Source of the DNA: Glossina fuscipes
Taxonomy: Eukaryota; Arthropoda; Insecta; Diptera; Glossinidae
Assembly: GCF_014805625.2 (NCBI RefSeq)
Contig: NW_023998414.1
Location: forward strand, 18,495,161 to 18,559,160
DNA length: 64,000 bases
Reading direction: 5' to 3'
Shown: in pieces, positions 63,606-64,000 of the stretch
Position numbering within the stretch: the stretch's first letter is position 1
How the letters are laid out: each line of letters starts with the position of its first letter
Notes under the pieces: generated by a model
The model's input: the letters and a program-made list of their open reading frames with translations, nothing else
What the model was told of the DNA's origin: nothing
Databases searched by the model: none
Made by a program: the position numbers and the translations under genes

Positions 63606-64000
63606 CTCTCTAAATTAATCACCAAAACTATTATTGATGTCTGTGTAAAAAGCCTATGTGTGGCATGAATTTGTTTAAATGAAAAAAAAAAAAAAAAAAA
63701 AAGAACAATGAACAAATTTCTTTCAATTTAATTGTACAAAATTCTTACTAAATGTCATTTATCTTTTTTTTTTTCAATTTTTTATTTCAATTTTTTAAAT
63801 TTGTTTTAACTTAAATGTTGTAATTCTGTACATGTTGTGTAGGTATCTGAAAAAAAAGATAAAGGAAAAATACGCCCATCCCTTGATTTAGACACCACAA
63901 AACTCGTATAAAAAAGAAACTGCAGCATTCAATTGGAATAAACTGTTAAGCAATCTCCATAGGTTCTAAAAAAGTCAATAATATGTTTTTTTTTTTTTTT

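Noticed and set aside
1..64000. tRNA or rRNA genes, CRISPR arrays, bacterial symbiont DNA
   Set aside because: I saw no cloverleaf with a convincing T-loop, no rRNA core sequence, no regularly spaced repeats and no bacterial-type gene cluster; a dedicated RNA search would be needed to be sure about small RNAs.

Overview
The window is eukaryotic nuclear DNA from a dipteran fly. It is very AT-rich, dense in poly-A/T runs and microsatellites, and carries few genes, all of them spliced, amid many decayed transposons. Two recognisable neuronal genes read best as fly Unc-76 and Rop. As I recall, these lie on different chromosome arms in Drosophila (X and 3L, Muller elements A and D). In tsetse flies (Glossina) elements A, D and F together form the X, so a calyptrate fly such as Glossina fits. 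That placement is an inference from gene order, not a read-out of the sequence.

Layout. 1-37 kb: no convincing host exon. It holds AT-rich DNA, microsatellites, two fragments of a jockey-like non-LTR retrotransposon (10.5-11.5 kb and 34.8-35.1 kb), scattered copies of a degenerate interspersed repeat, and a 764-bp foldback element with long inverted arms and a 9-bp target duplication (36.25-37.01 kb, with a 10-N gap inside). It may be the long first intron or upstream region of Unc-76. 37.70-38.64 kb: the last three coding exons of Unc-76 (FEZ family, a kinesin-1 cargo adaptor), plus strand. 40.2-40.5 kb: a short mariner-like element. 46.3-48.2 kb: a coding-like stretch broken by stops and frame changes that I cannot identify. 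49.4-50.9 kb and 52.4-54.9 kb: a tandem pair of two-exon genes, each encoding two THAP zinc fingers, a coiled coil and a P-element-transposase-like segment that stops before any catalytic core. The second gene carries a pogo/Tigger-like element in its intron. 56.7-58.7 kb: a broken I-like non-LTR retrotransposon (reverse transcriptase, RNase H, zinc knuckle). 59.23 kb to the end: the 5' exons of Rop (Sec1/Munc18 family), plus strand, running off the window.

The most interesting signal is in Rop. After exon 3 there are two alternative versions of the next exon, 110 and 104 nt long, with the same entry and exit phase and clearly homologous protein sequence. Joining both would break the frame, so they look like mutually exclusive exons. 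The exchanged segment covers the region that in mammalian Munc18-1 forms the syntaxin N-peptide pocket, so the fly may make two Rop forms with different syntaxin engagement.

Unc-76 (axonal transport) and Rop (synaptic vesicle fusion) share neuronal roles, but nothing here shows co-regulation. The THAP pair looks like a domesticated, truncated P-element-type transposase that later duplicated, upstream DNA included.
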